A DNA stretch of 12,928 nt. Origin: Puniceicoccales bacterium. GTDB taxonomy: Bacteria; Verrucomicrobiota; Verrucomicrobiia; Opitutales; JAIRKQ01. The translations under genes and the position numbers were made by a program. The notes under the pieces were generated by a model. That model saw only the letters and a list, made by a program, of their open reading frames with translations, did not search any database and was not told the origin of the DNA. This document shows, in pieces, positions 1 through 7,502 of the stretch (its first letter is position 1; the number at the start of each line of letters is the position of its first letter). Location: assembly GCA_031270385.1 (NCBI GenBank), contig JAISXS010000093.1, positions 1-12,928 of the forward strand. The letters run 5' to 3'.

Positions 1-64
1 CCTTCGCTCTGTGATTCTCGAAATACTTTACTACCTTTTCCCTCAGATCCTTCGAATAGTACAT
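1..64 (-). CDS. IS630-type transposase, N-terminal fragment (partial at window edge)
   Basis: The ATG at 64 opens a frame of 21 codons that continues past position 1. The start reads MYYSKDLREKVVKYFENHRA. The pattern Y-S-x-D-L-R-x-K-V is the usual beginning of the helix-turn-helix DNA-binding domain of IS630-family transposases. The DDE catalytic domain would lie outside the window. The frame stays open further upstream (back to about position 110), but the start at this methionine matches the family. Its position just inside an element end that resembles the MITEs of this window makes it the probable enzyme mobilising them. The fragment is short, so the family call rests mainly on this motif plus the TA-flanked end. 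Confidence 0.65.
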   Translation of the reverse strand, partial: MYYSKDLREKVVKYFENHRAK

Positions 65-117
65 CTCGCTCTTACCTACTATATTTTTAAACGCCCTCGT
101 CAAGGGGAATTGCTATA
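1..117 (-). mobile_element. End of an IS630-type insertion sequence, cut by the window edge
   Basis: Read on the minus strand, the element starts at 117 with TATAGCAATTCCCCTTGAC, followed by a 50-base leader and the start of a transposase at 64 that runs off the window. Its end agrees with the end of the MITE at 9482 in about 20 of the first 29 positions, including TATAGC, CTTGA and GGGCGT. A TA lies directly outside (118-119), as expected for IS630/Tc1-type elements, which insert at TA. It interrupts a glycosyltransferase gene. The other end is not in view, so the full length and the second flank cannot be tested. Confidence 0.7.
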
Positions 118-119
118 TA

Positions 120-339
120 CACCAACTCCGCGATTTTTCTGGGAAAAGACCACCACACGATTGTCTTTTTTACCGTATTCTTTAAGGATTTTCGGTGACC
201 CGTCCGTTGATCCATCATCTATGCATATTATCTCCACATCGCGGAATGTCTGCCCCACAAGCGCATCTAGACACTTTCGCAGATATTTTTCAGTGTTCTA
301 TACTGGAACGATTATTGATATTTTTACGTTTTCCACCAT
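120..339 (-). pseudogene. Family 2 glycosyltransferase, N-terminal remnant (nonsense codon plus IS insertion)
   Basis: The minus-strand frame from ATG 339 begins MVENVKISIIVPV, then meets TAG at 300-298, then continues NTEKYLRKCL and on through DVEIICIDDGSTDGSP to QKNRGVGV. This is the nucleotide-sugar-binding start of a GT-A family 2 glycosyltransferase; its usual motif is VPVYN, so the amber codon replaces the conserved tyrosine. The strong purine run GGGGGG just before ATG 339 is a plausible ribosome site; another ATG at 372 is in the same frame. Homology stops at about 120, where the IS630-type element begins, so roughly the first 70 codons remain. The gene lies 37 bases after the ugd stop on the same strand, so it was probably the third gene of the UDP-xylose operon and may have used one of its products. 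TAG is a normal stop elsewhere in the window, so recoding is unlikely. Confidence 0.88.
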
Positions 340-376
340 ATCCCCCCGTATTTTCCATTGCGACTTTCTCATTTTT

Positions 377-1684
377 TCATGTTCGTCGCCCAATGCTGCT
401 GCATACAAATCCTATTTTTTTTGCTTCGCGTATGTCTATCACGTTGCGCATGTCAAAAATTTTTGGTCTGACCATTGTTGATTTTATTTTTTTCAAATCC
501 AGATCCTTGAATTCATCCCACTCCGTTGCAATGACCAACAAATGTGTTTCCTCTGCGGCTGCATAGGCGCTCCGGGCGTATTTGATCCGGTTTCCGAGCA
601 AATTCTCTGCGTTGGCCATGGCTCTTGGATCATAGGCAACAATTTCTATCTCACTTTTTTTTAGAACATTTTCAATTATTTCTACGGCCGGACTTTCTCT
701 GCAATCATCGGTCCCTCCCTTGAAGGCAAGGCCTAAAATCGCCATTTTTGGATTAACAATCCCCTTTATGTCATCCAAAATGCGGCTGGCCATGTCAGTT
801 TTCCGTTTTTCATTTCCGGCAATGGCACACTCCACAAGGCTGAGACGGACACCATTTTTCAACCCCATGGAAACCATTGCACTGGTATCTTTTGGGAAAC
901 AACTTCCACCATACCCTGGACCTGGGTTTAAAAATTTATCTCCGATTCTCGAGTCCATTCCTACACCAAGCCTAACTTCGTCAATTGATGCACCAGTTTG
1001 TTCGCAAAGGTTAGCAATTTCATTAATGTAGTGCACCTTTATAGCGAGGAAGGCGTTAGAGGCATACTTTATCATTTCGCTGGAGCGGCGACTGACGCGG
1101 ACAATTGGAAATTTACCGAGAAGTGGTTTGTACAGTTCTTCTATGACTTTCTGTGCCCGCGTACTATCGGTCCCTATTACAATCCTATCAGGATTGAAAA
1201 AATCGTGTACGGCAAATCCTTCCCTGAGAAATTCTGGTATAGACACAACATCAAATTCTGCCGTTGGGTTTTCCCTGCTGATTATACCCTCAATTTCGTC
1301 GCACGTCCCGACTTCGACGGTAGATTTCAAAACGATGACCGTGTAGTTGCCCAAAAATCCCGCTAACTCCGTAGCCGATTGGCGAACATAGCTCAAGTCA
1401 ATCGTCCGGGTCTGCGGATCTGTTGGCGTTCCTACGCTAATGATTACCACATCGGCATCGGTGACGCCATCTTTCATAGAAGTTGAAAACCTGATTTTTT
1501 TTGCATCAAGATTCCTCTTGAAAATGTCTTCCATGCCATCCTCGAATATCGGCATGTTGCCATTTTTGATGTGCTCAATTTTTTTTGTATTGCTGTCGAC
1601 ACAGATAACGCTGTGTCCCAGTTCAGCAAATCCCACACCGGTGGAAAACCCGACGTAGCCAGTTCCAATTATGCCTATCTTCAC
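377..1684 (-). CDS. ugd: UDP-glucose 6-dehydrogenase
   Basis: Cytoplasmic enzyme that oxidises UDP-glucose twice with NAD+ to give UDP-glucuronate. The 435-residue protein has the usual length of the bacterial Ugd/TuaD type. Visible features are the N-terminal Rossmann motif GTGYVG (residues 7-12), the SVGTPT loop near residue 83, E151 in PEFLREG, K206 and N210 in MIKYASN, and the catalytic cysteine C262 in GPGYGGSCFPKD with D266. The C-terminal domain carries GLAFKGGTDD and RESPA. The start is GTG at 1684, overlapping the TGA of the upstream decarboxylase gene as GTGA, which implies translational coupling; an AGGGG ribosome site lies about ten bases upstream. All key residues are present, so it should be active. 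Its product feeds the decarboxylase encoded just before it. Confidence 0.96.
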   Translation of the reverse strand: MKIGIIGTGYVGFSTGVGFAELGHSVICVDSNTKKIEHIKNGNMPIFEDGMEDIFKRNLDAKKIRFSTSMKDGVTDADVVIISVGTPTDPQTRTIDLSYVRQSATELAGFLGNYTVIVLKSTVEVGTCDEIEGIISRENPTAEFDVVSIPEFLREGFAVHDFFNPDRIVIGTDSTRAQKVIEELYKPLLGKFPIVRVSRRSSEMIKYASNAFLAIKVHYINEIANLCEQTGASIDEVRLGVGMDSRIGDKFLNPGPGYGGSCFPKDTSAMVSMGLKNGVRLSLVECAIAGNEKRKTDMASRILDDIKGIVNPKMAILGLAFKGGTDDCRESPAVEIIENVLKKSEIEIVAYDPRAMANAENLLGNRIKYARSAYAAAEETHLLVIATEWDEFKDLDLKKIKSTMVRPKIFDMRNVIDIREAKKIGFVCSSIGRRT

Positions 1685-2628
1685 CCGAAAATAACCCCTT
1701 TGAAATAATCTATTGTCACCGCTAACCCATCATCCAGCGTCATCTCCGGGGACCATCCGAATTTCTTGTTAGCCAATGAGGTGTCCGGTTTTCTGCGTAC
1801 CGGATCATCCGATGGAAGCCTCCTGTAAACAATTTTTGAAGACGTTAGAATTTTGTCTAAAATTTTTGCTGCCAGCTCATTTATAGTAAATTCCATCGGA
1901 TTCCCGACATTTACCGGTCCGGTGAAATCACGTGGTCCGTTCATTACGCGTACAATAATTTCTACCATGTCATCGACGTAGCAAAAGGAACGCGTCTGCG
2001 TTCCATCGCCGTACACCGTGATATCACCTTGCGTCAGCGCTTGGCAAATGAAATTGCTAATTACTCGACCGTCATCCGGCGCCATATTCGGCCCATAGGT
2101 GTTGAATATGCGAACGACTTTTATGCCAATGCCCTCTTCCCTGTGGTAATCAAAAAACAAACTCTCTGCACACCGTTTTCCCTCATCGTAGCACGATCGT
2201 ATGCCAACCGGATTGACATTGCCCCTGTAATCTTCCGATTGTGGGTGCACAAGTGGATCGCCATATACTTCCGAAGTGGAAGCCTGTAAAATCGTGGCAC
2301 CATGATCCTTTGCCAGTTCCAACATGTTAATGGCGCCGATCACACATGTTTTTGTCGTAAAAATAGCATTTTTCCCCTGGTAAGCAGGTGGAGACGCCGG
2401 ACACGCGAAATTGTAAATTTTATCTATCTTTTCTTCAACTTTGAGCGGCTTGATTATGTCATGTTCCAAAAATTTAAAATTTTTCTTTTTCAGTAATTCT
2501 TTGACGTTTTCCAGTTTGCCAGTGGAATTATTATCAACGCAGATAATCCTATCGCCATCGTTTATCAATCGCTTACATAAGTTTGAGCCCAAGAACCCAG
2601 ATCCACCTGTGACTAACGCCGTTACCAT
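1681..2628 (-). CDS. uxs: UDP-glucuronate decarboxylase (UDP-xylose synthase)
   Basis: Extended short-chain dehydrogenase that converts UDP-glucuronate to UDP-xylose and CO2 with bound NAD+. From ATG 2628 the protein has 315 residues, normal for bacterial UXS. It shows GGSGFLG (residues 8-14), FACPASPPAYQ (74-84), TSEVYGDP (118-125) and the catalytic Y147-x-x-x-K151 in CYDEGKR. The ACPASPPAYQ and NPVGIRSCYDEGKR stretches are typical of UXS rather than UDP-galactose epimerase. The start at 2628 has GGAG four bases upstream; the frame is open to 2694, but the extra 22 residues precede the Rossmann motif without homology. It is the first gene of the operon with ugd. Order and overlap point to UDP-xylose for a polysaccharide or glycoprotein, yet the glycosyltransferase after ugd is dead. 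Confidence 0.94.
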   Translation of the reverse strand: MVTALVTGGSGFLGSNLCKRLINDGDRIICVDNNSTGKLENVKELLKKKNFKFLEHDIIKPLKVEEKIDKIYNFACPASPPAYQGKNAIFTTKTCVIGAINMLELAKDHGATILQASTSEVYGDPLVHPQSEDYRGNVNPVGIRSCYDEGKRCAESLFFDYHREEGIGIKVVRIFNTYGPNMAPDDGRVISNFICQALTQGDITVYGDGTQTRSFCYVDDMVEIIVRVMNGPRDFTGPVNVGNPMEFTINELAAKILDKILTSSKIVYRRLPSDDPVRRKPDTSLANKKFGWSPEMTLDDGLAVTIDYFKGVIFG

Positions 2629-2722
2629 TATTCTCCGGCTGCCCATCTTAGTTTTATTTTTTGATTCATCGAGAAAAAATGACACGTAAAACATTTTTAC
2701 TTTTTATTTGCTTTTAAACGCG

Positions 2723-2824
2723 TATTAAACACAGCGCGGCTGAGGAAAGCGTGTTCTTTTTTGCAAAGAAAGCAATTTTCCCGCCAGGTACCGTTAAATA
2801 AAGCACGTTCATCGAGTGATCATA
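2723..2824 (-). mobile_element. Decayed MITE, subfamily A, between uxs and ddl
   Basis: The segment keeps the order of a subfamily A element read on the minus strand: GAGGAAAGCGTG, TTCTTTTTTGCAAAGAAAG, a core CCCGCCAGGTACCGTT resembling CCGCCAAATATCGTT, and a right end ATCGAGTGATCATA resembling GTCGAGTGTGACGGCTATA. The length (102 bases) also fits. The ends have drifted, so it is an old copy. It occupies the divergent intergenic region and so may carry or displace promoter signals of both the uxs-ugd operon and ddl. Confidence 0.65.
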
Positions 2825-2974
2825 CGCCGTTCACATTCGAATTTCAAGCCGATAAAATTCGAGTGCAACGGGTACATTTTCCAATGCGGTGACTGCGTGA
2901 GTATTCACAAAAATTTATGGTGGAAAAAATGTGTGGACATTTTCCGCGTTGGCTGCATCTTCCGCGGCAAACGT

Positions 2975-3910
2975 ATGATGAGTACTCGCGAAAGTGAAAG
3001 TGTGGAAATTATCGTGTTGTGCGGCGGCGGATCGTCCTCTGAACGGGAAATTTCGCTCCGATCCGGAAAGAATGTTTACAGAATGTGCCAACAATCGTTC
3101 CCAACCCAGATGGTTATTTTGAATGAAGATGCATTGCCGGCGGAAGTAGCACACGCAAAAGATTCAATAGTTTTTCCGGTAACACTCGGCGAATTTGGAG
3201 AGGACGGAGGTTTGCAGACGCTACTTGAAAGCGCTGGCCTGACCTTTGTCGGAAGTGACGCCAAGGCGAGTGCTCTGTGCATGAATAAATTCGCTGCCAA
3301 ACAAGTTCTTTCCGCGAACGGTGTTAGAGTCCCCGATGGCATAAAATTTACTAAACAGAACATGCCAACCACAACCTCGCTGATTGAGACACTTGGTAGC
3401 GATTTATTTTTGAAGCCAAACGCCAAAGGAAGTAGTCTTGGTGCCAGTGTCATTTCGTCGAAAGAAGAATTGGTATCCGCATTATCGGAAATCGGGGATG
3501 GGGAATACGTCGTCGAAAGGATGATACATGGCATTGATTTGACGGTCGCCGTGCTCGATGGGGTCGCCCTGGAGGTCGTGGAGATCCTGCCCAAACATGG
3601 GTTTTTAGACTACGACAACAAGTATGTCCCGGGGAAGTCGGATAGAATATGCCCAGCAAAAATTCCACCGAATGTGGCAAAGGAGGCGAAAGCAGTTGCC
3701 GAATCAGCATTCCAGAACATGGGATGCAGGGATTGGGCGAGAATGGATTTTGTTATGGAGAAAAGTGGCAAGTTGTTTTTTCTGGAAACGAACACAATCC
3801 CAGGAATGACAGACAGCAGTTTTTTCCCGATCAGTGCCGCCGCCGTCGGAATAGATTTGCCGACGCTCGTGGCAAAGCTTGTGCGCATGGCAGCCTCTCG
3901 TAGGCGATAA
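2975..3910 (+). CDS. ddl: D-alanine--D-alanine ligase
   Basis: ATP-grasp enzyme that joins two D-alanines for the peptidoglycan stem peptide in the cytoplasm. From ATG 2975 it has 311 residues, normal for Ddl. Motifs in order: CGGGSSSEREISLRSG (16-31, first substrate site), EDGGLQTLLE and the GS-x4-SALCMNK segment, FLKPNAKGSSLG (ATP-grasp), VVERMIHGIDLTVAV, PKHGFLDYDNKY with the KY of the omega loop that marks D-Ala-D-Ala rather than D-lactate ligases, and RMDF...LETNTIPGMT (Mg2+ and ATP). ATG 2978 is an equally possible start. The frame is open to GTG 2816, but those 53 codons begin inside a decayed MITE and lack homology. No strong ribosome site is visible. The TAA stop is directly followed by another decayed MITE. 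Confidence 0.95.
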   Translation: MMSTRESESVEIIVLCGGGSSSEREISLRSGKNVYRMCQQSFPTQMVILNEDALPAEVAHAKDSIVFPVTLGEFGEDGGLQTLLESAGLTFVGSDAKASALCMNKFAAKQVLSANGVRVPDGIKFTKQNMPTTTSLIETLGSDLFLKPNAKGSSLGASVISSKEELVSALSEIGDGEYVVERMIHGIDLTVAVLDGVALEVVEILPKHGFLDYDNKYVPGKSDRICPAKIPPNVAKEAKAVAESAFQNMGCRDWARMDFVMEKSGKLFFLETNTIPGMTDSSFFPISAAAVGIDLPTLVAKLVRMAASRRR

Positions 3911-4012
3911 AATAATCACCTCACTTGAAAAAGGTGTGTTGTTCCTGTGTAAAAAAATTTTCCACACTAAGCATCATTGGGTAGGGTATTTGCCACAAGC
4001 GTGACAGATGTG
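3911..4012 (-). mobile_element. Decayed MITE, subfamily A, at the 3' end of ddl
   Basis: The left part AATAATCACCTCACTTGAAA matches the MITE end TATAGTTGTCTTACTTGAGA. The right part (about 3970-4012) runs GCATCATTGGGTAGGG and then CACAAGCGTGACAGATG, which lines up with ATATCGTTGGATAAGATG and GTCGAGTGTGACGGCTATA. Length is 102 bases. It begins at the base after the ddl stop codon. The rest of the gap to the response regulator (4013-4179) has no recognisable gene. Confidence 0.6.
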
Positions 4013-4130
4013 TTTCCTAGGCGGGAGATAATCGGGTCTTTGCCTACAGGGGAAAACGGTGTCGGAACTAGTTCTTTGGGTAAAATTTTTATAAAACATC
4101 GCAGACAGGCGGATAAAAATATTATTTTTG

Positions 4131-4159
4131 TTGACTTTTTTGCATTCCATTATTACACA
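4131..4159 (+). promoter_or_regulatory. Possible sigma70-type promoter before the response regulator
   Basis: TTGACT (4131-4136) is a good -35 hexamer. TACACA (4154-4159) follows after 17 bases as a poor -10. It lies about 20 bases before the first possible start codon, in an AT-rich stretch that resembles no gene. The weak -10 makes this tentative. Confidence 0.3.
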
Positions 4160-4179
4160 GGTCGTCGTTTTTACGATTG

Positions 4180-4971
4180 ATGCATATGATGCATAGAAAT
4201 ACCCCCCTAGTTGTGCTGTCGGAAGATGATGTTAGGCTGGCAGACATTTTGCAAAAACAAATAGAAATGTCCGGAATGGAGGTGCAAACCTTCTACGACG
4301 GAGCAGGAACTGTTAAGTTTCTGCAGCGGGAGGCGGCAAGTGTGCTGCTCCTAGATATAAATTTGCCGGATATTGACGGATTCGACGTGATAAAGCAGTT
4401 GCAAAACAGTCACATCGACGTCCCTGTCATTTTCCTAACGGCGTTTTCCGATGAATACTATAAGATCAAAGGATTCGATGCCGGAGCAGAGGATTTTATA
4501 ACGAAGCCGTTCAGCTTTACTGAGTTGATTGCGCGAATAAAAGTTGTCCTGCGAAGGGCGTATGGCAAAGATAGGGACAACGTTTCCAGCAATGCTGCAC
4601 TGTGCGACGATGATTTTGAATTCTGCAGCGCAGTCGTGAAGCCATCTCTCATGCAGATAATTTTCAAAAACGGCAATGTCGTGTCCATTGGGCGAAAAGA
4701 ATTAGGAGTGCTCAAGCATTTCTCGTCCAATGAAAATACGATTCTAAGCAGGCGGAATCTCATCCATAATGTGTGGGGGAAATACGCAAATGTGCGCAGC
4801 AGATCCCTCGATCAGTACATAGTAAAGATTCGCCAGCTGCTGAAAGAAAACGGGGCCGATGCGAATTCCCTTCACACTTTGCACGGTATTGGATACATTT
4901 ATACGGCGAAGCCGGGCGTTCCCGACATGACACGCAGGGAATACGCCGACGCCTTCGATGTGATGCTGTGA
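4180..4971 (+). CDS. OmpR/PhoB-type response regulator, no kinase nearby
   Basis: Two-domain DNA-binding regulator of a two-component system. From ATG 4180 it has 263 residues. The receiver (about 10-125) has acidic residues E15-D16-D17, the phospho-acceptor D59 in LLLDINLPDIDG, T87 in FLTAF, and K109 in ITKPFS, so it should be phosphorylatable. The C-terminal winged helix (about 150-250) has GRKELGVLKHF, RRNLIHNVWG, SRSLDQYIVKIRQLL and LHTLHGIGYIYT, matching the Trans_reg_C pattern. Starts at TTG 4177, ATG 4186 and ATG 4189 are also in frame; none has a clear ribosome site. The start region contains ATGCAT twice around ATG. No histidine kinase is encoded on either side, so partner and targets are unknown. 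Confidence 0.9.
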   Translation: MHMMHRNTPLVVLSEDDVRLADILQKQIEMSGMEVQTFYDGAGTVKFLQREAASVLLLDINLPDIDGFDVIKQLQNSHIDVPVIFLTAFSDEYYKIKGFDAGAEDFITKPFSFTELIARIKVVLRRAYGKDRDNVSSNAALCDDDFEFCSAVVKPSLMQIIFKNGNVVSIGRKELGVLKHFSSNENTILSRRNLIHNVWGKYANVRSRSLDQYIVKIRQLLKENGADANSLHTLHGIGYIYTAKPGVPDMTRREYADAFDVML

Positions 4972-5078
4972 CGAATTCGGGCCGGGCCGGTCGGCAACTC
5001 GACGTGTCCAACGAAGATGGGTTCCGACTTGTGTGATTGCGTATGGTTATGATGCGAGCGACGTGTGGGAAACGGGTG

Positions 5079-5474
5079 TCAAAAGGTTACGTTGGTGACA
5101 TCTCTGGCGCCGTCGCATATCCATCGCCATGCGTCGCTTCTGAATTTTTCGTGGAAATATTTAACATTTCCTCCAAGGGCGCGGCCGAACGGTCGATCCA
5201 CGAGAATCGCTAGTTTGTCCTGCTGCACATGCACTAGAAATGCCATTCTTTCTATGTGAGCGGAATATCTGAACACAAACACGATATCGTCGAGGGTCGC
5301 CGTACCAGCCCACCCTTCAAAGTTATCCAGTTCGATCAGGATTCGAATTTTGTTGTATTTTTTTATGAGTTTTGCTAAGAATGGCACTATGTCGGCGTAG
5401 TCCCCGTGGGTCAACTTCCCGGACAGGGTCATCGCAACAACATTGCCAGAGGAAAGTTTTTTGATTTCATGCAT
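5079..5474 (-). CDS. SpoIIAA-like (STAS-fold) protein
   Basis: Small cytoplasmic protein of 131 residues. MHEIKKLSSGNVVAMTLSGK, THGDYADIVPFLAKLIK, then IRILIELDNFEGW and later MAFLVHVQQDKLA follow the pattern of the SpoIIAA-like family (Pfam SpoIIAA-like/DUF3478): a start resembling EIIEGSPGNVLGVRLSGKLT, the segment with LLVELEDFHGW, and a C-terminal part ending in a tryptophan-containing helix (AWRWICDG). Members have a STAS fold, often bind hydrophobic ligands, and have no settled function. ATG 5474 is chosen because CGGAG lies nine bases upstream and family homology begins there; the frame is open to 5558. It converges with the response regulator and diverges from the lipoprotein gene. Confidence 0.8.
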   Translation of the reverse strand: MHEIKKLSSGNVVAMTLSGKLTHGDYADIVPFLAKLIKKYNKIRILIELDNFEGWAGTATLDDIVFVFRYSAHIERMAFLVHVQQDKLAILVDRPFGRALGGNVKYFHEKFRSDAWRWICDGARDVTNVTF

Positions 5475-5612
5475 ACAAACTCCGGTAATCGACGGGTAAC
5501 ATTTACGCATTAACGTTCCACGGGAAAGCCCAAAATAAACCAAAGTAAATATTTCCACGGATTTTCAAAATTTTTGTTGCCATTTGACGCAAGAAATCCA
5601 CCATTCAAGAGA

Positions 5613-6716
5613 ATGAGTGGGTTCCTAGCGAGATTTTTTTGTGTCGCGGCGGCGGTGATGTGTTTCGGGTGCCAATCTATTGGTCCTGGTGTCATTGAGA
5701 AGTCGCACCCAAAGTACAATGATGCTTTGACGAGTGCCATTGACCAGCAGTTGTTGGCCAATATTGTTAAGCTGAAGTATCGCGAGAATCCGATGTTCTT
5801 GGAGGTGAGCAGCGTTACCGAGAATTGGAGACTTGCCTTTGATGCTGGTCTTGATAGGTCTGAGATCTTAGCAGCCGACAGGGGCACTACTCGGCCTTCG
5901 TGGTACGGCCCGAAGGCAATGCTGGGAGAGTCGCAGTCTCCAACGATTTCCTATCATCCGGTGCGTGGAAAGGAGTTCATAAAGCATATGATGACGCCAG
6001 TCCCGTTGAGCGTGACGCTCGGGATGTCGTCTTCCGGATGGAAATTGCAGCGAGTGTTTAACCTGTGCATAGAGAAAATAAATGATGTGCAAAATGCGCC
6101 GACTGCTTCCGGTCCGATGCCGTGGAACAAACCGGAGTATGAAAAGTTTTACGAAATGACAGAACTCCTTAAGAAATTGGAGGATGAGAACGTTGTTGTG
6201 GTAGGCATAGCACCCGATGACGACCAGCACCTTGTAATGCGGGTAAAGGAAAGTGCTAGTAAAAACCCGGACGTTGCGAGGTTTAAGAGAATACTAGGAT
6301 TGGACAGCAACAAGAACGAGTTTCGTTTCGAAAGCAATTTTTTGAAATCGTCGGGTGATGGCCTTGTGGTACGCACGAGATCGCTCATGGGAATATTGTT
6401 CTACCTGTCCCATGCCGTCGAAGTTCCGCCGGAGGACATTGAGCGCGGCGTCGTTCAAACGACATTTAACAGCGATGGAACGGTTTTCGATTGGTCGCGT
6501 AACGCTAGTGGCACGCTCCTGAAGGTACACTGCTCGAAGACAAAACCTAAGAATGCGTTCGTCGCGACCAATCACCGCGGTCATTGGTTTTACATCGATG
6601 ACAGCGACCTGCACTCAAAGTCGACGTTTATGTTTGTGTCCATGCTGTTCAGCCTGCAGGCCGGTGAAGCATCTGGTGCAGATGTCGCTCCGATGCTGAC
6701 AATACCAGTGCGCTAG
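5613..6716 (+). CDS. Conserved outer-surface lipoprotein of unknown function
   Basis: Predicted lipoprotein of 367 residues. A signal peptide with one arginine and a hydrophobic stretch (residues 3-19) ends at MCFG-C, so C20 would be lipidated; the -3 residue is cysteine rather than the usual leucine. The mature part resembles a widespread uncharacterised family with an N-terminal LLANIVKLKYRENPMFLEVSS segment, a central RSLMGILFYLSHAVEVP segment, and a C-terminal HRGHWFYIDDSDLHSKSTFM segment followed by a hydrophobic PMLTIPV end. I recognise the family pattern but know no function. ATG 5613 is chosen over TTG 5574 because it starts a proper signal peptide and has AAGAG just upstream. The GmhA-like gene follows 49 bases later on the same strand. 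Confidence 0.75.
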   Translation: MSGFLARFFCVAAAVMCFGCQSIGPGVIEKSHPKYNDALTSAIDQQLLANIVKLKYRENPMFLEVSSVTENWRLAFDAGLDRSEILAADRGTTRPSWYGPKAMLGESQSPTISYHPVRGKEFIKHMMTPVPLSVTLGMSSSGWKLQRVFNLCIEKINDVQNAPTASGPMPWNKPEYEKFYEMTELLKKLEDENVVVVGIAPDDDQHLVMRVKESASKNPDVARFKRILGLDSNKNEFRFESNFLKSSGDGLVVRTRSLMGILFYLSHAVEVPPEDIERGVVQTTFNSDGTVFDWSRNASGTLLKVHCSKTKPKNAFVATNHRGHWFYIDDSDLHSKSTFMFVSMLFSLQAGEASGADVAPMLTIPVR

Positions 6717-6765
6717 AAGCTAATAAAAATGTTGTGTTGGTTGCGGAATCGGGTGTGTGGGTGCG

Positions 6766-7377
6766 ATGCATGATTATCTGGCGGATTGTTTGAAAAGGTA
6801 TCCACGGTTAGCGGTTTGTGAAGACGACATTAAACTCCTACATGATACGGTGGCGGTGTCGTTTAAAAACCGTGGGAAGCTGCTAATTTGCGGAAACGGT
6901 GGTAGTGCATCCGATTCCGGGCACATAGCCGGAGAACTCCTAAAAAGTTTTTGTCTGAAGCGCAAAATTGATAGCGAGGTGCAGAAGGCCGTTGGCGACG
7001 AAATTGCAGATAATTTGCAGGGAGCACTCCCGGCAATATCGCTTCCGGACATGGTTGCGATCAATACGGCGTATGCCAATGACTGCGACTCCAAATACTG
7101 TTTCGCCCAGTTGGTGTACGGACTTGGCCATGCTGGGGACACTCTCCTATGCATATCGACGTCTGGAAATGCTAAAAATGTCATCCTTGCCGCCGTAGTT
7201 GCTGGGGCAATGGGCATAAACGTCGTAGGGTTGACGGGTGCGACGGGCGGAGAGCTAGCCAAGCACTGCGACGTGTGCGTAATGGCCCCTGAGTCGGAAA
7301 CCTTCAAAATTCAGGAGCTTCATCTCCCGATTTACCACACGCTGTGCCTGATGCTCGAACAAACATTCTTCGCTTAA
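6766..7377 (+). CDS. gmhA: SIS-domain phosphosugar isomerase, GmhA-like (sedoheptulose 7-phosphate isomerase)
   Basis: Protein of 203 residues with one SIS domain. GmhA converts sedoheptulose 7-phosphate to D-glycero-D-manno-heptose 7-phosphate, the first step toward ADP- or GDP-heptose for LPS core or S-layer glycans. The phosphate-binding motif is LLICGNGGSASDSGHIAGEL (40-58 region). ISTSGNAKNV and VGLTGATGGELAKHCDV follow, then the C-terminal QELHLPIYHTLCLMLEQTFF, whose Q/H pair matches the active-site residues of GmhA. DiaA-like SIS proteins are close relatives, so the substrate is not certain. ATG 6766 is used; GTG 6757 in the same frame is possible. No other heptose-pathway gene is in the window. 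Confidence 0.82.
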   Translation: MHDYLADCLKRYPRLAVCEDDIKLLHDTVAVSFKNRGKLLICGNGGSASDSGHIAGELLKSFCLKRKIDSEVQKAVGDEIADNLQGALPAISLPDMVAINTAYANDCDSKYCFAQLVYGLGHAGDTLLCISTSGNAKNVILAAVVAGAMGINVVGLTGATGGELAKHCDVCVMAPESETFKIQELHLPIYHTLCLMLEQTFFA

Positions 7378-7502
7378 AACGTGGGTTTTTGTATTTTTTT
7401 AAAAAACATCATTTTTTTGTGAAAGTCATGGTTCTATCGAATGAAAACCGTCGACCGGATGCAAATTATTGCCGCTATGCACAATTTGATTATCTTTTTG
7501 GT
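7378..7502. other. AT-rich non-coding stretch after gmhA
   Basis: No reading frame or clear terminator is supported. There are several T runs (for example 7391-7398 and 7410-7417), but no GC-rich hairpin precedes them. The segment ATCGAATGAAAACCGTCGA around 7437-7455 resembles the MITE end TCGGATGAAACGGCTATA and could be a much-decayed copy. Confidence 0.4.

Noticed and set aside
298..300. TAG in the glycosyltransferase frame as a recoded sense codon
   Set aside because: TAG is used as the ordinary stop of the lipoprotein gene (6716) and the GrpB-domain gene (12702), and the same frame is also cut by an insertion, so a dead gene is the simpler view.
11..566. Two plus-strand open frames at the left edge
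   Set aside because: They are antisense to the IS end, the glycosyltransferase remnant and the end of ugd, all of which have clear family motifs.
2816..2974. N-terminal extension of Ddl from GTG 2816
   Set aside because: It starts inside a decayed MITE, has no resemblance to Ddl and would make the protein longer than the family; ATG 2975 gives the usual length.
3977..4180. Plus-strand open frame of 67 codons before the response regulator
   Set aside because: It begins in a decayed MITE, has no ribosome site or family resemblance, and overlaps the regulator start region.
7378..7430. Rho-independent terminator after gmhA
   Set aside because: There are T runs, but no GC-rich stem before them.
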